DNA of 64,000 nucleotides from positions 62,001 through 126,000 of the forward strand of contig MPMX01000002.1 in assembly GCA_002238725.1 (NCBI GenBank). Direction: 5' to 3'. How positions within the stretch are numbered: the first letter of the stretch is position 1; each line of letters begins with the position of its first letter. Both the position numbers and the translations under genes were made by a program. Of the stretch, positions 30,517-39,754 are shown one piece after another. The notes under the pieces are model-generated. The model saw nothing but the letters and a program-made list of their open reading frames with translations. It was not told the DNA's origin and did not search any database. Source of the DNA: Rhodospirillaceae bacterium bin65. GTDB lineage: Bacteria; Pseudomonadota; Alphaproteobacteria; Bin65.

Positions 30517-30572
30517 GCGCTTTTCCCGGAGCGCATTTCCCGGAGCGCATTTCCCGGAGCGCATTTCCCGGA
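30517..30572. repeat. Four tandem copies of a 14-bp unit
   Basis: Units of GCGCATTTCCCGGA start at 30517, 30531, 30545 and 30559; the first has TTTT in place of ATTT. A fifth partial copy (GCGC) follows at 30573. The array begins right after the ilvE stop and ends just before the DUF3179 stop, between two convergent genes. Each unit contains CCCGG/TCCGGGA-like bases, but no stable hairpin forms inside one unit. Slippage is the likely origin. Confidence 0.9.
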
Positions 30573-30575
30573 GCG

Positions 30576-31619
30576 CTACTTCGTTGCCGGAAGGCTGTGG
30601 ATTTTCCCCTCCGGGTGGAAGGCATGGAAGGCGAAGGCGAAGGAGACGTCGTGCACGGCATCCTGCCATTGGCCGCGCGCGCCCTTGCGCTGCACCACGA
30701 CGTTGCCGATATCGCGTCCCTCCGCAATCACGACGCTGTCGAGGGCTGAGGCCTGCCCCTTCTCCCAGGTAATGACGTAGGCGCCGGCGGTCACCTTGCC
30801 CTTCTCCCGCAGCAGGCTGAAGGTCCAGGCCTGTTCGCCGATCACGACGACCCGCTCCAGCGGCGGCACGCCGGGCGGCAGGCTGCCGACATCGAAATAG
30901 GGGCGGCTGCGGCTGTCGTAGCGGCGGTAGGGATTGCGGCCGTAGGCCCGCATCCCTTCGTTATTCGGAACCTGCACCTTGCCGTCGGGGTAGCGGCCGG
31001 CAAAGCGCTCGAAGCTCTCGACCCTCATCGGCAACCGCTTGAGTTTCCGGCCGGCCAGTCTGCCCACGATTCCCAGGCCGAGAAACTGCTGCCACCAGGT
31101 CTCGGTCTGGCGGTCGTACATGACGAGGTCGGAATGGCGCAGCTTGCCGGTGGTGCCGAAATCGAGAACCCGCTCGCCGAGCCGGCGGTCGAACACCACC
31201 GCGGAATTGCACAAGGGGCAGTAGGTGACCGAGACCGGCATCCCGCCGACGGTATCGTTGACGATTTCGTGCCACATCAGGATGCGCAGCGGGTAAGCCC
31301 GGGCATCGTCGCCGACGACGACGGAAACGACCGGTTCCCGCCCGGCGAGTCCTTTCATGGCGGCCTGTCCGACCGTGGTGAATTCCGGCTTGTCGATCGA
31401 CGGGATGCCATCCTTGGGCGGGCCGCCGGAGCGGATCGAGGACAGATCGACCCGGACGTTCGAGAAATCGGTTTTCGGCCATTCCGACTTCCAGGACGAA
31501 GGCGCATCGGCCGCCGCGCTCCCGTCGACCGGAACGAAAGCGCTGGCGAAGACGAAAATCGCAATGAGCAGAAACGGCCCGCGGCCCGGACCGAAAAGAG
31601 AGGGGCGAAGGCGGATCAT
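30576..31619 (-). CDS. DUF3179-domain exported protein
   Basis: 347 residues. An N-terminal signal peptide (hydrophobic 14-32) suggests export. The DUF3179 hallmark TYCPLCNSAVVFDRR, with its CxxC, lies near residue 134, and the MWHEIVNDTVGG segment before it is also conserved. The function of the family is unknown; the CxxC suggests metal binding or redox chemistry. The start is set by GGAGACTTCGCC before the ATG. It faces ilvE across the 14-bp repeat array. Confidence 0.85.
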   Translation of the reverse strand: MIRLRPSLFGPGRGPFLLIAIFVFASAFVPVDGSAAADAPSSWKSEWPKTDFSNVRVDLSSIRSGGPPKDGIPSIDKPEFTTVGQAAMKGLAGREPVVSVVVGDDARAYPLRILMWHEIVNDTVGGMPVSVTYCPLCNSAVVFDRRLGERVLDFGTTGKLRHSDLVMYDRQTETWWQQFLGLGIVGRLAGRKLKRLPMRVESFERFAGRYPDGKVQVPNNEGMRAYGRNPYRRYDSRSRPYFDVGSLPPGVPPLERVVVIGEQAWTFSLLREKGKVTAGAYVITWEKGQASALDSVVIAEGRDIGNVVVQRKGARGQWQDAVHDVSFAFAFHAFHPEGKIHSLPATK

Positions 31620-31872
31620 GGCGAAGTCTCCGTCCGGCGCTGTCCTGCGGTTCGCGGCGCCGGCTTCCTGCAACCGTTCAATAATCCCGCGCGGCCGGGC
31701 CGATCCACCGTTGCTCACAGCTTGGTGAGACTGCCGGCCGGGAAGGCGATTGCGCGGCGGCTGACGACCGGCAGCGCCATTTCGGTGATGACTCCTCGCG
31801 CCGCGCCACGATAATGCCGGCCATGGCCGATACAGGACTTCTGCCCCCGGTCCCACGCCGCGGTCCCCGTGG

Positions 31873-32622
31873 ATGCAGCAACGGAATCGAGGAAGGGCGC
31901 GCCGGGCGCGCGGAAACCGCCTGATGCTGCGGACCGGCGGCGCGATACTGCTGGCCGCTGCGGTTAGCGCACTTGTCTTCGGCCTGTCGGCCGTCGCCTC
32001 TGTCATCGTGCACCGGGCGGTCCCGCCGACCCATACGCCGCTGATGGTCCTGCGGGCGGTACAGCGCCGCGACGCCTATCCGGCCCGCTGGCGCTGGCGC
32101 CCGCTCAACCGGATTTCGCCGCAACTCGTGCGCGCCGCCATCGCGGCGGAGGACAGCCGGTTCTGCAGTCACACCGGATTCGACTGGCAGGCGATTCGCC
32201 AGGCCCTGAAGGCGCTGGAGGAAACCGGGGGAATTCGCCGCGGCGCTAGCACGATTTCGATGCAGACCGCCAAGAACGTCTATCTCACCCCGCACCGTTC
32301 CTTCGTCCGCAAGGGGCTGGAGGCCGGATTCACGGTGTTGATCGAGGTCCTCTGGGGCAAACGGCGGATCCTGGAGACCTATCTGAACGTCGCGGAATGG
32401 GGGCCGGGCATCTATGGCGCCGAAGCGGCCGCCCGCACCTGGTTCCGCCGCAGCGCCGCCCGCCTGACGCCGCAGCAGGCCGCGTTGCTTGCCAGCACCC
32501 TGCCCGGCCCCTTGCGCTGGCGGCCGGACCGGCCGAACCGCCGGATCGCACGCAAGGCGCGCATCGTCCGCGAACGGATGCGTCTGGTGAAACCGGGCAG
32601 GAACGGGGCGTGCGGCGCCTGA
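31873..32622 (+). CDS. mtgA: Monofunctional peptidoglycan glycosyltransferase
   Basis: 249 residues with an N-terminal membrane anchor (about 22-46) and a single GT51 domain. The catalytic glutamate is Glu93 in AAEDSRFCSH. The downstream motifs RGASTISMQTAKN, KRRILETYLN and EWGPGIYGAEAAA are the family signatures. There is no transpeptidase domain, so this is MtgA, which polymerises lipid II into glycan strands at the inner membrane. An alternative ATG lies at 31924. It is convergent with a lytic transglycosylase gene that cuts the same polymer. Confidence 0.92.
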   Translation: MQQRNRGRARRARGNRLMLRTGGAILLAAAVSALVFGLSAVASVIVHRAVPPTHTPLMVLRAVQRRDAYPARWRWRPLNRISPQLVRAAIAAEDSRFCSHTGFDWQAIRQALKALEETGGIRRGASTISMQTAKNVYLTPHRSFVRKGLEAGFTVLIEVLWGKRRILETYLNVAEWGPGIYGAEAAARTWFRRSAARLTPQQAALLASTLPGPLRWRPDRPNRRIARKARIVRERMRLVKPGRNGACGA

Positions 32623-32646
32623 GCGCGTTGCTCCGGCGCCAGCGCC

Positions 32647-33750
32647 CTATCGAGCGCCCTTTCGCGCGCGCCGGCCCGCCGGGGCCGCGCGAAAGGCAGG
32701 ATCGTCCGGCACCAGGCCCGAAATCCGCGACTGCAGGGAAATCCGCGCGCGCAGGTGGCGGTTGAGACGGGACAGGTAATTCCCGGATTGGCTGGCTCTG
32801 CCCGGGCTGACGGCATTCCCGGACCGGCCGCTTGCAAGGACCAGTTCGCTGCCGATCTCGTAGGCCAGGGGCTGCCGGACCGCGCGCGCGCTCGGGCGCC
32901 GGAACCGATAGTCGGGCACCTTCGCACAGGCCGCGACGATCGAATCCTTGGCGAACAGCGCTGCGAAACTCTCCCGCGGCCGATGCGGGTGCCGGGCGAA
33001 ATAGCGCATCGACTCGTCGAACACGGCGACGAAGAGATCGATATAGACCGAACGGCCTATCGGATAGTTGCGCAGCTTCCAGCGGTTTTTCCGGCCGTTC
33101 TGCCGGTACAGGCCGCCGGCGTTGTAGGCTGCCGCCACCTTCGGCGGATCGAAGCCGGTCAAACGGTACTGCCGGTGCAGATAGAGACCGATCATGCGGA
33201 TATTGTTGACCGGATTCTCCAGCCAGGCCCGGTCGATCGAATTGTCTCTCAGCATATAGCGCGCGGTGCTGATCAGGATTGCGCCGAGCCCGACGGAAAT
33301 CCGGTCCGGAGTTTCCTCGTCGTTGATATAGCCGCGATAGGTCTGGAAGGCGCGCGGATCGAGAGTCGATTCGTTGATGATGATCGCCAGGAACAACTCG
33401 GCAGGGACGCGGTATCTGCGGGCGGCGGTGCGGATCAGCGCACCGTATTTCCGCCACGCCCGCGGCACAAGCCGCAGCCGGTAATGTTCCCGCGGACGAA
33501 TGCGGACGGGGCCTCGGCCGGTCAGGATGCCGTTGGCGGTCAGGCGCCAGGGGACGCTGTTGCGGAAGGATTGCCAGTGGGTGAGGCGGCCGATCTCGAC
33601 GCGACGGCCGTTCCAGTTATTTGCGGCAGGATAGCCGGGCATGGCCGGGCGGCAGTGCCGGTCGACCGAAGCAGCGAGGACGGGCGGCGCGAAGGATGCC
33701 ATGCACACTGCTGCGCCCGCCATGAACGGCAGAAATCGAAACAAGGCCAA
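32647..33750 (-). CDS. Secreted lytic transglycosylase (SLT domain)
   Basis: 367 residues. A signal peptide at 1-26 (ending VLAAS) leads to a periplasmic protein. The SLT core has its catalytic glutamate at Glu127 in IIINESTLDPRAF and a typical AAYNAGGLY motif further on. The region before the core (30-100) and the basic C-terminus (about 310-367) match nothing I recognise. The enzyme would cleave glycan strands to 1,6-anhydro products. It is convergent with mtgA, separated by 24 bp. Confidence 0.8.
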   Translation of the reverse strand: MALFRFLPFMAGAAVCMASFAPPVLAASVDRHCRPAMPGYPAANNWNGRRVEIGRLTHWQSFRNSVPWRLTANGILTGRGPVRIRPREHYRLRLVPRAWRKYGALIRTAARRYRVPAELFLAIIINESTLDPRAFQTYRGYINDEETPDRISVGLGAILISTARYMLRDNSIDRAWLENPVNNIRMIGLYLHRQYRLTGFDPPKVAAAYNAGGLYRQNGRKNRWKLRNYPIGRSVYIDLFVAVFDESMRYFARHPHRPRESFAALFAKDSIVAACAKVPDYRFRRPSARAVRQPLAYEIGSELVLASGRSGNAVSPGRASQSGNYLSRLNRHLRARISLQSRISGLVPDDPAFRAAPAGRRARKGAR

Positions 33751-33999
33751 ACAACCGTTATCTCTCCAAAGCGTCCGCCTGGCTTGTCCCGCCCGGTCGA
33801 ACCGGCGGAACCTAGGGCATATGCCGGACTATTTGAACCCGGAATTCTTGCGGTGGCCGATTAGTCGCGAAATTCAGCAAGAGGGTGCAAAAATGCGACC
33901 GGCGCGATTGCCATTGGCGAAGTCCCGCCAGGGCGATATCCTGCCCGTAGTGTCGGTCTGTCTCAGGATGATCGCCGCCCAGGATCGAGGAAGAAAATC

Positions 34000-34983
34000 A
34001 TGCGGAAAGTGACATCGTTGCACCTTGCCGGACTGCGCTATACGGCTTGGAGCCTCGTGGGCGTCGGTGCAATCGCGCTCACTGCGCCGGCCCAGGGGCA
34101 GAGCGTCGGCATCGGCACGACCAAGGGCGGCGCGACGGCGCAGGTCACGGCGGCCATCGCCAAGGTCGTCTCGGCCCATGCCGGCCTGCAGATGCGACCG
34201 CAGCCTTATGCCAACACCTCGCAGTACATCCCGGTCGTCAACAGCGGAAAACTGGAATTCGCCGCATCGAACATCTTTCAGCTCACATTCGCCATCAAGG
34301 GCACCGGTATGTCGGAGGGCCGGCCGAATCCGAATCTGCGGATGGTCGCGACACTGATGCCTTTCCGTGTTGCTTATTTCGTGAGCGAAAAGTCCGGAAT
34401 CAAAGCCTTTTCCGATCTCAAGGGCAAACGCCTGCCCGGTTTCAAGAAGCGGGCGCTGGGCGCCTATTTGATGCTCGGCACCGCCGCCAACCTCAATGTC
34501 AGCACGGCCGGCTGGAATTTCGTGCAGGTGCCGAATTTCCCGCGCATGTGGGACGGTTTCAAGCGCGGCACGCTGGATGCCGCCATCGCCGCCGTCGGCT
34601 CCAAACCGACCCGGGACATGAAAGCGGCCCAGGGCGCGTTGCGCATCCTGCCGATCGACGACGACCGGGATTCCGTTGCGCGGATGCGCCGGCATCTGCC
34701 GCAATCCTACGTCATCGCGATGAAGGCCAATCCGAAGTTGCCCGGCCTGAGCAGCGACGTGAACATCATGGCCTTCGACTATACGCTGTGGGCGCACAAG
34801 GACGTGAAGGCCGACATCGTCTACCGCGTCGCCCGGGCGATGCACGACCGGGTCGCCGACCTGCGCGCCGCCGCCCCTCTGTGGCGCAGCTTCAAGGCGG
34901 CGGGCATGGCGAAGAAGGTCGATATCGCCTATCACCCCGGCGCGATCCGTTTCTATCGCGAGAAGGGCCTGTGGCGGCAGTAA
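34000..34983 (+). CDS. TAXI-family TRAP substrate-binding protein
   Basis: 327 residues with a Sec signal (hydrophobic 15-31, cleavage after PAQGQ, near 34). SVGIGTTKGGATAQVTAAIAKVVS is the TAXI opening. A GAGGAAGAAAATC sequence provides the ribosome-binding site. It is followed after 51 bp by a fused TRAP permease, so the two make a complete TAXI-TRAP importer, a second one distinct in sequence from the system at 12.9-16.4 kb. Ligand unknown, likely an organic acid. Confidence 0.87.
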   Translation: MRKVTSLHLAGLRYTAWSLVGVGAIALTAPAQGQSVGIGTTKGGATAQVTAAIAKVVSAHAGLQMRPQPYANTSQYIPVVNSGKLEFAASNIFQLTFAIKGTGMSEGRPNPNLRMVATLMPFRVAYFVSEKSGIKAFSDLKGKRLPGFKKRALGAYLMLGTAANLNVSTAGWNFVQVPNFPRMWDGFKRGTLDAAIAAVGSKPTRDMKAAQGALRILPIDDDRDSVARMRRHLPQSYVIAMKANPKLPGLSSDVNIMAFDYTLWAHKDVKADIVYRVARAMHDRVADLRAAAPLWRSFKAAGMAKKVDIAYHPGAIRFYREKGLWRQ

Positions 34984-35034
34984 GGGCCTGACCGGCCGCC
35001 TCCGGGAATCGCCCCCCAGGAATCCGGCCGGGAG

Positions 35035-36987
35035 ATGCGCCCCGGCGGCGACGCCCCATCGTCGGACGACTCCGCCGGCGCCGTTTTGGCGGACGCCCCG
35101 GCTACCCGGTACATTTGCGCTTTCCTGGCCGCCCTGATCTCGGCGCTCGCCGTGGCCTGGGCGGCCGACCTGCCGCGCCTGGCCGGCCTGTCATCGCTCT
35201 ATACCGAGCAAATGATCGCCGTGGTTCTGGGCGCCGCCAACGCGCTCATCTTCCTGCGCCGGCCGTTCCGGCGGGGCGGCGCCCGGCCGAGCGCGCCGCT
35301 CGCAGACCGGGCGATCGCCCTCGCCTGCCTCGCCGCCGGCCTGTGGCTCGCCATCCGCTTCCCGGTGCTCACCGAAGACGCCTTCTACCATCCCGACGAA
35401 GTCCTGGTTATCGGCCTGGTGCTGGTGCCGCTGACCGTCGAAGCCCTGCGCCGCGCCACCGGGCTGAGCCTCTTGCTCGTGGTGGCGGTGTTCATCCTCT
35501 ACGGCCTGTACGGCGATATTTTCGACGGCAAGCTGCAGGCCCGGACCATGACCGCCGCCGAAATGGTCCGCTATGTCGGCCTCGATTCGACCGCGATGCT
35601 GGGCCGGCCGATCGTCATCGGCGTCACCATCGTCACCGTCTTCGTGCTGCTTGGCCGGTTGCTGCTGCTGTCCGGCGGTTCGGACTTCTTCACCGATATC
35701 GCCGCGGCGCTGATGGGGCGCAGCCGCGGCGGCTCCGCCAAGATCGCGGTCACGGCCTCGGCCATGTTCGGCTCGATCTCGGGCAGCGCCGTATCGAACG
35801 TCGCCTCGACCGGGGTCATCACCATCCCGCTGATGCAGCGCGGCGGCTACAGCGCGCGCGCCGCCGGCGCCATCGAGGCGGTGGCCTCGACCGGCGGGCA
35901 GCTCACGCCGCCGATCATGGGCGCGGCGGCCTTCCTGATGGCGGAGTTCCTGCAGATGCCCTACCAGGACATCGTTCTGGCGGCGATTATCCCGGCCCTG
36001 CTGTTTTACGTCGCCCTGTTCGTTCATACCGACCTGGAGGCCGCGCGCACCGGCGTGACCGCGCTGGATCCGGACCGGATACCCGCGGCGCGCAAGGTGC
36101 TCGCCGGCGGCTGGTTCCTGATCGTGCCGTTCGCCGTGCTCATCGTCGTGCTGTTCAGCCTCAACCAGCCGGCGGAGACCGCGGCGCTGGCGGCCTGCGC
36201 CAGCCTGGCGGCCATCGCGCTCTTCGTCGGCTACGGCGCGCGCAGGCTGACGCCCGTTGCGGTGCTGACCGCACTGCGCGACACCGGCTACGCCGTCGTC
36301 GATATCATCGTCATCACGGCTGCCGCCGGCATCATCATCGGCATCCTCGACCGCTCGGGCCTCAGCTTCGGCCTCGGTTTCGTGCTCGTCCAGTTCGGCG
36401 AGAACAGCCTGTTCCTGCTGCTCCTGCTGACGGCGGGCGTGTCGATTCTGCTCGGCATGGGTATGCCGACGACGGGCGTCTATTTCCTGCTCGCCGCGCT
36501 CGCCGCGCCGCCGCTCATCAAGCTCGGGGTCGAGCCGATCGCCGCCCATTTGTATGTGCTGTATTTCGGCATGCTCTCGATGATCACGCCGCCGGTCGCG
36601 ATCGCGGCCTTCACCGCAGCCAACATCTCCGGCGCCGGGCCGATGGCGACGGCGGTGAGCGCGGTCCGCTTCGGCTGGCCGGCCTATGTCGTGCCCTTCC
36701 TGTTCGTGCTGTCGCCGACCCTGCTGATGCAGGGGGGTGCGCTGGAAATCCTGCTGGCGGCGGCGACCGCTGTGCTCGGCGTCGCCGCTGTGACGGCCGC
36801 GCTCGCCGGCTATGCGCTGAAACCCCTGCATCCGGCGGCGCGCATCCTGATCGGCGTCGCCGGCCTCGGCCTGCTCCTGCCGCCGGAAGCCTTCGCCGAG
36901 GCCGCCTGGATCAACCTGGCCGGCGGCGCAATGCTGGCTGCCGGCCTGCTGCTCTCCATCCTGCCGCGGCAAGCGGACCCGGGCTGA
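35035..36987 (+). CDS. TRAP transporter fused permease (DctQM), TAXI type
   Basis: 650 residues. The first about 150 form the small-subunit part; the remainder is the DctM-type core with SASAMFGSISGSAVSNVASTGVI, the second repeat GMGMPTTGVYFLLAAL, and SMITPPVAIAAFTAANISG. These are the TAXI-associated permease signatures. It lies 51 bp after its receptor gene. The ATG at 35035 has GGGAG abutting it, so a slightly later start is possible, but the first hydrophobic segment starts near residue 22 and is kept. Confidence 0.88.
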   Translation: MRPGGDAPSSDDSAGAVLADAPATRYICAFLAALISALAVAWAADLPRLAGLSSLYTEQMIAVVLGAANALIFLRRPFRRGGARPSAPLADRAIALACLAAGLWLAIRFPVLTEDAFYHPDEVLVIGLVLVPLTVEALRRATGLSLLLVVAVFILYGLYGDIFDGKLQARTMTAAEMVRYVGLDSTAMLGRPIVIGVTIVTVFVLLGRLLLLSGGSDFFTDIAAALMGRSRGGSAKIAVTASAMFGSISGSAVSNVASTGVITIPLMQRGGYSARAAGAIEAVASTGGQLTPPIMGAAAFLMAEFLQMPYQDIVLAAIIPALLFYVALFVHTDLEAARTGVTALDPDRIPAARKVLAGGWFLIVPFAVLIVVLFSLNQPAETAALAACASLAAIALFVGYGARRLTPVAVLTALRDTGYAVVDIIVITAAAGIIIGILDRSGLSFGLGFVLVQFGENSLFLLLLLTAGVSILLGMGMPTTGVYFLLAALAAPPLIKLGVEPIAAHLYVLYFGMLSMITPPVAIAAFTAANISGAGPMATAVSAVRFGWPAYVVPFLFVLSPTLLMQGGALEILLAAATAVLGVAAVTAALAGYALKPLHPAARILIGVAGLGLLLPPEAFAEAAWINLAGGAMLAAGLLLSILPRQADPG

Positions 36988-37065
36988 TTGCCGGCGCCGA
37001 TCCCTGCGAGGCGCTTTCCCGCTGTCCGGACTCCTTTTTTCGTTACGGTTCGGAGCGTCCTGTAC

Positions 37066-37101
37066 TTGACGGCGCGGAAACACGATATCAGTATCTGATA
37101 T
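37066..37101 (+). promoter_or_regulatory. parDE promoter with overlapping palindromic operator
   Basis: TTGACG (37066-37071) and CAGTAT (37089-37094) are spaced 17 bp. The -10 lies inside a perfect palindrome, ATATCAG-TAT-CTGATAT (37085-37101). An AT-rich palindrome over the -10 is what autorepression by a ParD ribbon-helix-helix dimer needs. Assignment to ParD is by position. Confidence 0.6.
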
Positions 37102-37127
37102 TATCCGACATATATTCGGGGGACCGG

Positions 37128-37367
37128 ATGCCAAATGTGCATCTTACAAAGCAGATGGAATCGTATGCTCGGGGCCAGATCGGGTCCGGCGCCTACGCCA
37201 ATCTGAGCGAGGTCGTGCGTGCCGGAATCCGGTTGCTGATGGAACGCGACGGTGCGCGCCAGTTCTATGCGCTGAAAGCGAACCTGGAAGAGGCGGCGCA
37301 CGAGGCTGAGGCAGGCAACTTCAGCGAGTTCGATCCCATCGCCTACGAGCCGGACGCCGGAAGATAG
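37128..37367 (+). CDS. parD: ParD-type antitoxin
   Basis: 79 residues. The N-terminal part (VHLTKQMESYARGQIGSG...NLSEVVRAGIRLLMERDG) is a ribbon-helix-helix DNA-binding domain as in ParD/CC2985-type antitoxins, followed by an acidic, probably disordered toxin-binding tail (AHEAEAGNFSEFDP). A GGGGGA ribosome-binding site precedes the ATG. The ParE gene follows after 10 bp, and a perfect palindrome upstream fits autoregulation. Confidence 0.88.
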   Translation: MPNVHLTKQMESYARGQIGSGAYANLSEVVRAGIRLLMERDGARQFYALKANLEEAAHEAEAGNFSEFDPIAYEPDAGR

Positions 37368-37377
37368 TCGGAACAGG

Positions 37378-37695
37378 ATGACGATCCGACTGTCCCGCCT
37401 GGCACGGCAGGATCTGGACGATATCCGCCGCTACACGATGAACACCTGGGGCCGGGGCCAGTGGTTGAACTACTATCGGGGCCTGGTGCTGGCCTTCGAG
37501 GGTATCGCGGCCGATCCCGATGGCGGACGCGACAGAAGCCTGTTCGCTGCGGGCCTGCGCTCGGTGCCCTACAAACGGCACGTTATTTTCTTTGCGCGCA
37601 TAGCCGCTGCCGGCGACGAGCCTGTTATCCTGCGAATCGTTCATCAGCGACGAAACATGCCGGCTTTGACATATTACGAGGATATCGGCAGCTGA
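37378..37695 (+). CDS. parE: ParE-type toxin
   Basis: 105 residues of the RelE/ParE fold: RLSRLARQDLDDIRRYTMNTWG at the N-terminus, a central SVPYKRHVIFF strand and the C-terminal ILRIVHQRRNMPALTY, which is the family's most conserved tail. ParE toxins poison DNA gyrase; RelE relatives cleave mRNA. Pairing with a ribbon-helix-helix antitoxin favours the ParE assignment. No mobile-element remnant is next to the pair. Confidence 0.87.
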   Translation: MTIRLSRLARQDLDDIRRYTMNTWGRGQWLNYYRGLVLAFEGIAADPDGGRDRSLFAAGLRSVPYKRHVIFFARIAAAGDEPVILRIVHQRRNMPALTYYEDIGS

Positions 37696-37717
37696 ACGCT
37701 TCGCACGGGAACGACAG

Positions 37718-39157
37718 CTAAACCGCCGGCAGGTCGGCGCCTTCCGCTGCCAGAATTGCCCGGAGGCTTTCGACCAGCCGAGCCAGGCCCGCCTCGGTCG
37801 GCGATTCGCAGCGCAGCGACAGCGCGGCCTGGGTGTTCGATGCGCGAAGCAGCCACCAGCCGTCGGCGGTCTGCGTGCGGACGCCGTCGATGGCGACGAA
37901 TTCGGCGCCCTGCGCCTCCAGCCGCGCCCGCACCGCTTCGACGATGGCGAATTTCCGCGCCTCGTCCACGTCGATGCGGATTTCCGGCGTGTTGAACGCC
38001 GGCGGCAATGCGGCGCGGAAGGCCGAGAGCGGCGCCGGGTCGCCCGCCACGATCCGCAGCAGCCGCACCGCGGCGTAGAGCGCATCGTCAAAACCGTAAT
38101 AGCGGTCCCTGAAGAACAGGTGCCCGCTCATCTCGCCGGCCATCGGCGCCCCGGTCTCCTGCATCCGGCTTTTGATCGGGGAATGGCCGGTGCGGTACAT
38201 CTCCGGCCGGCCGCCGAGCCGCGCCGCCTCGTCGAAGAAGACCCGGCTCGCCTTGACGTCGGCGATCACCCGGGCGCCGGGATGCTGCCGGAGCAGGTCG
38301 GCGGCGAAATAGACCATCATCTGGTCGGCCCACAGGATCGCGCCGCTGTCGTCCACGATGCCGATCCGGTCGCCGTCGCCGTCGAAGGCGATCCCGACAT
38401 CGGCGCCGTGCCGCGTGACGGCCGCCTGCAGATCGGCCAAGTTTGCCGCGACGGTGGGGTCCGGATGATGGTTCGGAAAGTCGCCGTCGATTTCCGCGAA
38501 CAGCAGATGGTGCGTGCCGGCCAGCCGCCCCGTCAGCCGGGCCGCAATCTCGCCGGCAGCGCCGTTGCCGCAATCCCACACCGCGGTGAGCGGCGACAGA
38601 TCGGCATCGCCCAGTTCGGCGATCAGACGGTCGGTATAGGCATCGGCAACATCGATGGCGCCGGTCTCGCCCGGAACGGCGGCCGCGTCGAATCCCGCCG
38701 CCGCACTTCGGCCCAGTTCCCGGATCTCGGCGCCGAACACCGGCCGGCCGCCGCCGCAACCCGGCCCGAAGGCCATCTTGAAGCCGTTGTGATTGCCGGG
38801 ATTGTGCGAGCCGGTGACCATGACCCCGGCATCCGCGCCCCGTTCGTGGACCGCAAAATTCAACATCGGCGTGGGGCCGCGCCCGACCGCGATAACATTC
38901 CGGCCGCTTATCGCCAGCCCCTCGGCCAGGGCGTCGCGCAGGGCGGGCGAACTGTGCCGGCCGTCCCAGCCGACGCACACCGTCGATCCGCCTTCCCGGC
39001 CGACCAGCGCGCCGAAGGCGGCGCCCAGCGCCCGGCCATCCGGCGGGAACAGTGTCTGGCCGACAATGCCGCGCACATCGTATTCGCGCAGGATATCGGG
39101 ATGGAAGGAATGGCCGGAAAGGCGGCGGCCCGATCCGGTCTCTCCGGGGCCGGTCAT
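37718..39157 (-). CDS. Phosphomannomutase/phosphoglucomutase (ManB/AlgC-like)
   Basis: A 479-residue alpha-D-phosphohexomutase. The phospho-serine is Ser117 (VMVTGSHNPGNHNG). The Mg-binding loop is AFDGDGDRIG (around 258-266) and the sugar-binding GEMSGHLFF motif lies further on. The start MTGPGETGSG at 39157 is chosen; the frame is open into the tRNA-Arg gene. The enzyme converts mannose-6-phosphate or glucose-6-phosphate to the 1-phosphate for exopolysaccharide, LPS or GDP-mannose synthesis. Confidence 0.9.
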   Translation of the reverse strand: MTGPGETGSGRRLSGHSFHPDILREYDVRGIVGQTLFPPDGRALGAAFGALVGREGGSTVCVGWDGRHSSPALRDALAEGLAISGRNVIAVGRGPTPMLNFAVHERGADAGVMVTGSHNPGNHNGFKMAFGPGCGGGRPVFGAEIRELGRSAAAGFDAAAVPGETGAIDVADAYTDRLIAELGDADLSPLTAVWDCGNGAAGEIAARLTGRLAGTHHLLFAEIDGDFPNHHPDPTVAANLADLQAAVTRHGADVGIAFDGDGDRIGIVDDSGAILWADQMMVYFAADLLRQHPGARVIADVKASRVFFDEAARLGGRPEMYRTGHSPIKSRMQETGAPMAGEMSGHLFFRDRYYGFDDALYAAVRLLRIVAGDPAPLSAFRAALPPAFNTPEIRIDVDEARKFAIVEAVRARLEAQGAEFVAIDGVRTQTADGWWLLRASNTQAALSLRCESPTEAGLARLVESLRAILAAEGADLPAV

Positions 39158-39202
39158 GGAAAGCTCGATTCGGCAGGGCCCGGTCCGGGCGGATTTGCGG
39201 CT

Positions 39203-39279
39203 TGGCGACCCCGGCAGGACTCGAACCTGCGACACCAGGATTAGGAATCCTGTGCTCTATCCTGCTGAGCTACGGGGCC
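39203..39279 (-). tRNA. tRNA-Arg (anticodon CCU)
   Basis: The minus strand folds into a full cloverleaf. The acceptor stem is GGCCCCG with CGGGGTC, G73 and an encoded CCA. The anticodon loop reads TTCCTAA, giving CCU. The T arm is GCAGGTTCGAGTCCTGC. The gene lies between the hexomutase and bactofilin genes, 46 bp upstream of the former. Confidence 0.95.
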
Positions 39280-39370
39280 GTCCCGAGGCGGTATCTTGGC
39301 GGCGGGGCGGGAACTGTCAACAAATGCCAAGGCCGGCAGGACGCCCGCGCCGGCCCTCGCAGCCGCCAGG

Positions 39371-39754
39371 CTACCGGGCGCCGGCCCGGCCGGCCGTCTC
39401 GAGCAGCGTCGGCTGGGCGGCGGCCTTGGCCTTGCCGCCGCGGCGCATGCAACGGCCTTCGAATTCGGCGCCGTTCTCGATCGACAGGCTCTCGTATTCG
39501 ACATCGCCGTCGACCTGCGCAGTCCGGCAGAGGGTCACGGTCCGCCCCGCGATCCCGCCGGTCAGCTTGCCGTGGACCATGACCTCGTCGGCAGTGACCT
39601 TGCCTTCGACGTGGCCGCCCGAGCCGACCGTCAGCTTCCGGACCTCCACATCGCCCTGGACATCGCCCTCGACCAGCAGATCGCCTTCGGAAGCAATGTT
39701 GCCTTCGACCCTCAACCCGTCGCCGACCAGCGACGCTTCGGCTATCTGAGACAT
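39371..39754 (-). CDS. Bactofilin (polymer-forming cytoskeletal protein)
   Basis: 127 residues made mainly of short beta-helix repeats (EGNIASEGDLLVEGDVQGDVEV, GKVTADEVMVHGKLTGGI). This is the bactofilin DUF583 core, which polymerises without nucleotide into membrane-associated filaments used for cell shape and polarity. The start at 39754 has a strong GGAGGAACGAAATC site. It contains one Cys-Arg pair (GRCMRRGG) in a basic C-terminal tail. It lies between two tRNA genes. Confidence 0.87.
   Translation of the reverse strand: MSQIAEASLVGDGLRVEGNIASEGDLLVEGDVQGDVEVRKLTVGSGGHVEGKVTADEVMVHGKLTGGIAGRTVTLCRTAQVDGDVEYESLSIENGAEFEGRCMRRGGKAKAAAQPTLLETAGRAGAR

Noticed and set aside
30517-30572. 14-bp repeats considered as a CRISPR or iteron array
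   Set aside because: There are no spacers, no cas or rep genes, and the units lie between two ordinary convergent genes.
35191-37134. Long minus-strand frame opposite the TRAP fused permease
   Set aside because: It is the mirror of a clear permease gene and consists of charged low-complexity sequence.
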